A program made the position numbers and the translations under genes. From Lentisphaeria bacterium (GTDB lineage: Bacteria > Verrucomicrobiota > Lentisphaeria > Victivallales > UBA1829), in contig DPDG01000102.1 in the NCBI GenBank assembly GCA_003526375.1, positions 1-19,819 of the forward strand: 19,819 nt of DNA, read 5' to 3'. This document shows, one piece after another, positions 15,399 to 19,819 of this stretch. Below the pieces are notes generated by a model that worked only from the letters and a program-made list of their open reading frames with translations, was not told the origin of the DNA and ran no database searches. The stretch's first letter is position 1, and each line of letters begins with the position of its first letter.

Positions 15399-16923
15399 AA
15401 TGTCCCGGAAACCGGAAAAAAGGTTGATGGCGACAATCGATATCGGGGCGCATTCCGCACGCATGCTCATCGCAGAAGTCAACGTTTCCGACCGTTCCTT
15501 CGTTGAGCTGGAAGAACTGGAGATGCCGGTTCCCCTCGGTTCCAATGTGTTCCGTACCGCCATGATCAGCGACGAATCCATTCAGATTCTCTGCGGCATC
15601 CTGCGCAATTTCAAGCAGAAAATGGAGGAATACGGAGTCACTCACTGCCGGGCAATCGCCACAAGCGCGGTAAGGGAAGCCGGAAACGCGGAAATCTTCA
15701 TCGAACGGATCCGCCACGCAACAGGAATCGTGATTCAGATTTTCGACGGAACGGACGAAGCGCGTCTTGATTACATCGCCACGATCAGCGACGTTCCCGC
15801 AAAATACGGTTTTACCAAAAAGGCAACGCTCATTGCGGATATCGGCACAGGGGCCTGCCAGGTCAGTGCCTATGACTACGGACAGCTCTGCTTCACAGAA
15901 ACGCTGAAAGTCGGCACTCTGCGCGCCATCGAACTCATGCCCGGCACATTTTCCTCCACAGCGATGGTCCAGTTCGTCTCCATGCTCGTCGATAAATCCT
16001 TCAGCGAGCTTGAGCACATCTCCGGGCGGATCAAGGCGCAGACCATCATCGCCATGGGGTCCTCGGTCCGGACGCTGTTCAAACTGACCGGGCGCCGCGG
16101 CATGGTCGCCGCAAGCATTTCCCGCGAAGAATTTTTCAATCTGCGTTCCACAATTCTCAATATGAGCCTGGAGGAAGTCAGTGAGAAATACAGGATACCG
16201 CCCGATCTGGCGGAGACCATCGCCCCCTGCTGCATGATCCTTGAGAATCTCCTGCGCCTTACGGATGCGGAGTCAATCGTCATCCCGATGGCATCCACGA
16301 AAAACGTCCTGATGCGCGACTTCATTCATGCAGAATTCGGAATCAAGGACATTTTCGATGAGCAGATTCACAATCTGATCAACCGCACCGCCGCCCGTTA
16401 CCTCTGCTGGAACGAATACAGTGAACGCACCTGCTGTTTCGCGGACCGGCTCTTCTCTCTGCTGGAAAGGCTGCATGGGTTGGGCAAGCGCGAACTTCTG
16501 ATCCTGCGCATCGCCGCACGGCTCCACAAGAGCGGGCTCTTCATCAACAATCAGGCATACCACAAACACTCGTATTACATCATCATGAATACGGAAATTC
16601 CCGGCATCTCCATGCGGGAGCGGCGTCTCGCGGCACTGGTGGCGCGCTATCACCGCAAAGCAGAGCCGAAAATGCTGCATCCGGAATACGCCTGCCTGCC
16701 GCTGGAAGACCGTTCGATCCTGAACAAGCTGGCAGCGATCCTGCGCATCGCCTGCGGACTCGCGGCAATGTCCTCGATTCCAGACCACATGACCCTCAAA
16801 ATTGAACCGGAGCGCATCGTAATACGCCTCGAAGACAACATTTCGCACTTCACGGAATCCATGGTGGAGATTGATACGAATTACTTCCGGAGCGTCTTTG
16901 CACGCAAAGTCGTTTTCTATTAA
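15391..16923 (+). CDS. ppx: Ppx/GppA-type phosphatase (exopolyphosphatase-like)
   Basis: Ppx/GppA enzymes remove terminal phosphate from polyphosphate or the 5' phosphate of pppGpp. The 510-residue protein has the actin-like ATIDIGAHSARMLIAEV (14-30), ATSAVREAGN (90-99), FDGTDEARL (118-126; usually I-S-G-x-E-E-A), DIGTGACQ (150-157; usually DIGGGSTE) and VGTLRAIE. The C-terminal HD-like domain shows AARLHKSGLF (376-385, where HD would be expected) and then HKHSYYIIMN...RYHRK. The family call is firm, but several motif positions are altered. It starts at 15391 with AAAGGG just upstream and overlaps the ROK gene; ATGs at 15400 and 15427 are alternatives. ppk follows after 13 nt. Confidence 0.9.
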   Translation: MSEMSRKPEKRLMATIDIGAHSARMLIAEVNVSDRSFVELEELEMPVPLGSNVFRTAMISDESIQILCGILRNFKQKMEEYGVTHCRAIATSAVREAGNAEIFIERIRHATGIVIQIFDGTDEARLDYIATISDVPAKYGFTKKATLIADIGTGACQVSAYDYGQLCFTETLKVGTLRAIELMPGTFSSTAMVQFVSMLVDKSFSELEHISGRIKAQTIIAMGSSVRTLFKLTGRRGMVAASISREEFFNLRSTILNMSLEEVSEKYRIPPDLAETIAPCCMILENLLRLTDAESIVIPMASTKNVLMRDFIHAEFGIKDIFDEQIHNLINRTAARYLCWNEYSERTCCFADRLFSLLERLHGLGKRELLILRIAARLHKSGLFINNQAYHKHSYYIIMNTEIPGISMRERRLAALVARYHRKAEPKMLHPEYACLPLEDRSILNKLAAILRIACGLAAMSSIPDHMTLKIEPERIVIRLEDNISHFTESMVEIDTNYFRSVFARKVVFY

Positions 16924-16936
16924 CGGAGCACAAAAT

Positions 16937-19090
16937 ATGAGATCGGAAAAACAGAAAAACCAGATACAGTTCCTCAACCGCGACATCAGCTGGCTGGAAT
17001 TCAATGCCCGTGTGCTGGATGAAGCCGCAGACAAGGGAAATCCTCTCCTTGAACGTCTCAAATTCATTTCTATTTTCAGCAGCAATCTCGATGAATTCTT
17101 CATGGTCCGCATTGCCGGAATCACAAGCCAGCTCGATACGAAGTTTCACCGGATCTACAAGGAATACGGGTATGAACCGGAGGAACTGCTTGCGGAACTC
17201 GACCGCAGGATCAAGGAACTGGTCGCACGCCAATACCGTTATCTCAACAACGACATTCTGCCGGAACTCAGGAAGCACAAGATCACGATTGCCGCATGGG
17301 ACAGCCTGACGACGCTTCAGAAGAATACCGCTCTCAAGATCATGACCACGGAAATCTATCCGGTTCTGACGCCGATCGGCATCGATCAGTCGCATCCGTT
17401 CCCGCTCGTTCCGAATCTCGGACTCGAAATCCTGATCCGCCTCGTCCCGGCAAAGGAAACGGCGGAAAAATTTGCAATTCTGGAAGTTCCGCCGGTCATT
17501 CCGCGTTTCATCCAGATCGAAAGCTCCGCAAACGGGCTGGTCTACATCACGGCGGAGGAGCTGATCAGAAACAACCTTAACCTGCTGTTTTCCGGCGCGG
17601 AGATCAAAGAGTGCGCCATGTTCCGCGTGACGCGCGACATGGACTTCTCCATCGACGAGGAGTCCATTGCCGACCTCATGACGGAAATTCAGATCGCACT
17701 GCGCAAAAAGACGAAACGGAATTTGGTCCGCCTCGAGCTTTCGTCCGGCATCTCCGCGAAATCAAAGAGATGGCTCCTCGAAAAACTGAACATCAACGAA
17801 GCGGGGAAACGCCTGATTCAACCGGTCAGCGGCATCATGAACCTGAAATCCATGTTCGCTCTGGCGTCTCTGCAAGGCTATCCGGAGCTGATCGACGAAC
17901 CGCTTCCGCCTCTCCAGTCTCCGCATCTGCTGGGGGCAAGAGACATGTTTGCCGCGATACGCGAACAGAGTCCGTTCATTGTGCATCATCCCTACGAGTC
18001 TTTCGATCCTGTCGTCAAGCTGCTGGAACAGGCGGCGGAAGACCCGGACGTGCTGGCGATCAAGCAGACTCTGTACCGTGTCAGCGGCAACTCCCCTGTG
18101 GTAAAGGCGCTGGTCAAGGCGGCGCGGAACGGCAAACAGGTTTCGGTTCTGGTCGAGCTCAAGGCGCGTTTCGATGAAGAAAAAAATATCATCTGGGCCC
18201 GTGAACTTGCAGAGGCGGGAGCACACGTCGTTTACGGCATCGCGGGGCTCAAAGTCCACTGCAAGGCATTGATGGTGATCCGGCGCGAAGATGACGGTAT
18301 CTGCCGTTATGTGCATCTCAGCACAGGAAACTACAACGACAAGACGGCGCGTCTCTATACCGATATCGGGTATTTCTCCAACGACAAGGTGCTGGCAACC
18401 GATGTCTCCGCGCTGTTCAACGTCATCACGGGTTTCTCGGCTCCGCCGGATTGGAACAAGCTCATCGTCGCGCCGTTCAACATGCTCGAAAAGATCATTT
18501 TCCTGATCGACCGCGAGGCGCGTATTTCCACGAAAGAAAATCCGGGGCACATCATCATCAAGGTGAACTCCGTCATCGACTACGAAGTGATCGAACACCT
18601 TTACAATGCGGCGCGCCATCATGTAAAAATAGAACTGATCGTGCGTGGAATCTGCGGCATTACGCCTTACTGCCTGCCGCCGGAATTTGCGAAAAACATC
18701 CGGATCGTCAGCATTCTGGACCGTTATCTGGAACACTCGCGCATCTATTATTTCCTCAACAACGGTTCTCCGGAATATTACATGGGCAGCGCCGATCTCA
18801 TGCCGCGCAATCTGCGCCGCAGAATCGAAACACTGTTCCCCGTGGATTCCAAGGAAATCCGCGATGAACTCGATTTCATCCTCCAGACGTGTCTGAACGA
18901 CCGCCGCAAGGGAAGACATGTCACCGGAATCAATCAATACTCCAAGACCACCAATATGGAGGCATACGAAAAAACACGGAGTCAGAACTGCCTTTACGAG
19001 TATTACAAACAGCGCCTGAACAAAGCGAAAGAAGCGGTCAAGCCCGCCAACGGCAATATCACTGTATTCAAACAACCGGAACAGAACTGA
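16937..19090 (+). CDS. ppk: Polyphosphate kinase 1
   Basis: PPK1 reversibly polymerises the gamma phosphate of ATP into inorganic polyphosphate, usually at the inner membrane. The 717-residue protein has the N-terminal FLNRDISWLEFNARVL and RLKFISIFSSNLDEFFMVR, the central HHPYESFDPVVKLLEQAA and AIKQTLYRVSG, the catalytic histidine His441 in GLKVHCKAL, VHLSTGNYND and the second active-site histidine His600 in YLEHSRIYYF; MGSADLMPRNL follows. All expected catalytic elements are present and the length is normal. GGAG 8 nt before the ATG fixes the start at 16937. The gene is 13 nt after ppx and so in one operon with it, a common arrangement. Confidence 0.97.
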   Translation: MRSEKQKNQIQFLNRDISWLEFNARVLDEAADKGNPLLERLKFISIFSSNLDEFFMVRIAGITSQLDTKFHRIYKEYGYEPEELLAELDRRIKELVARQYRYLNNDILPELRKHKITIAAWDSLTTLQKNTALKIMTTEIYPVLTPIGIDQSHPFPLVPNLGLEILIRLVPAKETAEKFAILEVPPVIPRFIQIESSANGLVYITAEELIRNNLNLLFSGAEIKECAMFRVTRDMDFSIDEESIADLMTEIQIALRKKTKRNLVRLELSSGISAKSKRWLLEKLNINEAGKRLIQPVSGIMNLKSMFALASLQGYPELIDEPLPPLQSPHLLGARDMFAAIREQSPFIVHHPYESFDPVVKLLEQAAEDPDVLAIKQTLYRVSGNSPVVKALVKAARNGKQVSVLVELKARFDEEKNIIWARELAEAGAHVVYGIAGLKVHCKALMVIRREDDGICRYVHLSTGNYNDKTARLYTDIGYFSNDKVLATDVSALFNVITGFSAPPDWNKLIVAPFNMLEKIIFLIDREARISTKENPGHIIIKVNSVIDYEVIEHLYNAARHHVKIELIVRGICGITPYCLPPEFAKNIRIVSILDRYLEHSRIYYFLNNGSPEYYMGSADLMPRNLRRRIETLFPVDSKEIRDELDFILQTCLNDRRKGRHVTGINQYSKTTNMEAYEKTRSQNCLYEYYKQRLNKAKEAVKPANGNITVFKQPEQN

Positions 19091-19114
19091 AATCCTGAAC
19101 AGGGGAACAACTCC

Positions 19115-19274
19115 ATGATTCACATCCTCTTTGATACAGATATCTGCGACGGCATTGATGATATTCACCGGCTTTGCCGCCGCGACGATAAGCGGCTATA
19201 ACGGAAACAGCGAAGTTCATGGATATTCCGGGATGCGCCGGATGCGCTTAAGACGGCTTTGGCAATCCTGTGAA
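19115..19274 (+). pseudogene. Short remnant resembling the start of a nucleoside hydrolase
   Basis: An ATG at 19115, preceded by AGGGGAA at good spacing, opens 28 codons (to TAA at 19199-19201) beginning MIHILFDTDICDGIDDI. This resembles the D-T-D-x-G-x-D-x-D-D metal-binding N-terminus of inosine/uridine-preferring nucleoside hydrolases, with Gly and Asp altered. After the stop the same frame runs on as WIFRDAPDALKTALAIL to a TGA at 19271-19273. No full hydrolase domain follows. I read it as a badly deleted gene, but a tiny real peptide made from the ppk transcript cannot be excluded. The rest up to 19342 holds nothing else that I can support. Confidence 0.4.
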
Positions 19275-19342
19275 CACTGCCGGACCGCAGTTCCGCTATA
19301 TCGAACTAATGAGAAATATCAGTCAGAATATCCCGAATGATC

Positions 19343-19381
19343 AAAAAAGCGGCACCGGAAACCTTTGGAATCCGATGCCGC
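19343..19381 (-). terminator. Rho-independent terminator of the small lipoprotein gene
   Basis: On the minus strand an 11-bp stem (19381-19371 with 19359-19349) containing one G-U wobble is followed directly by TTTTTT (19348-19343). Read on the plus strand the wobble becomes a C-A mismatch and there is no T-run, so it serves the minus strand and not ppk. Confidence 0.85.
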
Positions 19382-19407
19382 CGTTCAACTACTTGGACTG
19401 TCAGACG

Positions 19408-19767
19408 TTATTTTGCCGCAGCTTTGCTTTTCAGCTCTTTCGCATAGGCGTCCATCTGAGCCGTGACTTTCTTCACGGATTCACCGATCTTGGAAGCCTG
19501 TTCCTTCAGATTCTTGGCTTCCGGCCCGAGCATGTCCTTCAGAGGAATTGCGCTGATCTTTTTGGCAAGTTCATCGGCTTCGACCTTTTTGGCTTCGAGG
19601 AACTTTTTGCACGCCTCGACCTTCGCCTCAAGCTGTTTTGCATCCAGCTTTGCAGCCTCAGCCTGGACATCGGCAATCGGCTTGTTCTCATCAACGCTTT
19701 CTCCGCATCCGCAGAGCATTCCGGCGGCAATAAACGCACCGGCAAGAGCACCCATCATTCTTTTCAT
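19408..19767 (-). CDS. Small coiled-coil lipoprotein, function unknown
   Basis: This 119-residue protein has a lipoprotein signal: a basic start (MKRMMG), a hydrophobic stretch and the lipobox LCGC with the lipidated Cys21, followed by Gly-Glu, so it may be sorted to the outer membrane. The mature part is rich in Lys, Ala and Glu (AKLDAKQLEAKVEACKKFLE and onward) and should form long helices or a coiled coil, as in Lpp-like or periplasmic spacer lipoproteins. There is no match that I can name. AAGGAAAAG upstream of the ATG is a fair ribosome-binding site. It is convergent with ppk and ends in a strong terminator. The 21-bp terminal repeat of the window lies 30-50 nt upstream of the ATG. Confidence 0.85.
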   Translation of the reverse strand: MKRMMGALAGAFIAAGMLCGCGESVDENKPIADVQAEAAKLDAKQLEAKVEACKKFLEAKKVEADELAKKISAIPLKDMLGPEAKNLKEQASKIGESVKKVTAQMDAYAKELKSKAAAK

Positions 19768-19796
19768 TCTTACTTTTCCTTGTTTTAATTAATTGT

Positions 19797-19817
19797 GCCT
19801 CTTCACCAGAATTTGTG
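19797..19817 (-). repeat. Terminal 21-bp inverted repeat, right arm
   Basis: This is the exact reverse complement of bases 1-21. On the minus strand it reads CACAAATTCTGG... and precedes the lipoprotein gene. Two bases (GG) follow it to the end of the window. Confidence 0.9.
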
Positions 19818-19819
19818 GG

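Noticed and set aside
1..19817. The whole window as a transposon bounded by 21-bp terminal inverted repeats
   Set aside because: The interior is core metabolism with no transposase, integrase or other mobility gene. A repeat-induced contig break is simpler.

Overview
The window looks like a chromosomal stretch of a Gram-negative bacterium with moderate GC. It carries core metabolism genes (queA, glgA, dapB, ppx, ppk) around a lipid A modification cluster of the Arn type, which only makes sense in a cell with an outer membrane. Gene content and style (a rhomboid-like protein with a C-terminal DUF6576-like tail, a four-helix-bundle cassette, small lipoproteins, a full-length fused ArnA outside an obvious Proteobacterial context) would suit a PVC-group bacterium such as Lentisphaerota/Verrucomicrobiota. 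That placement is inference; no rRNA or other strong marker is present.

Layout. Positions 177-5275 are all on the minus strand. Read in transcription order they are a rhomboid-family membrane protein that has lost its catalytic residues, a four-helix-bundle (23S rRNA intervening-sequence protein type) gene enclosed by a 22-bp perfect inverted repeat, glgA, queA (overlapping glgA by 14 nt) and a secreted protein of unknown function. A 576-bp gap (5276-5851) holds the rhomboid promoter, a 48-codon orphan reading frame that may be a gene remnant, and the dapB terminator. dapB (minus) is divergent from a plus-strand block running from 6892 to 19090. That block is a GT-C glycosyltransferase (ArnT-like), arnC, arnA, arnD, a second and more canonical ArnT, a ROK sugar kinase, a Ppx/GppA-type phosphatase and polyphosphate kinase. 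After ppk come a short remnant resembling the start of a nucleoside hydrolase and a convergent small lipoprotein gene with a good terminator.

How the genes fit together. ArnA (both domains intact), ArnC and ArnD supply three steps of the 4-amino-4-deoxy-L-arabinose (Ara4N) lipid carrier pathway: oxidative decarboxylation and N-formylation, transfer to undecaprenyl phosphate, and deformylation. ArnT would then transfer the sugar to lipid A. No aminotransferase (arnB), flippase (arnE/F) or UDP-glucose dehydrogenase is in the window, and there are two ArnT-like enzymes. arnA/arnD overlap by 4 nt and the ROK gene/ppx by 8 nt, so both pairs are probably translationally coupled. Good sigma70-like promoters (17-bp spacers) are visible before the first ArnT-like gene, before arnC and before the rhomboid gene.

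The two ends of the window are a perfect 21-bp inverted repeat of each other (1-21 and 19797-19817). This most simply suggests that the contig was cut at a repeated sequence. The most unusual items are the four-helix-bundle cassette with its inverted repeats, the catalytically dead rhomboid, the arn cluster bracketed by two ArnT-like enzymes, and the ROK-ppx-ppk coupling.
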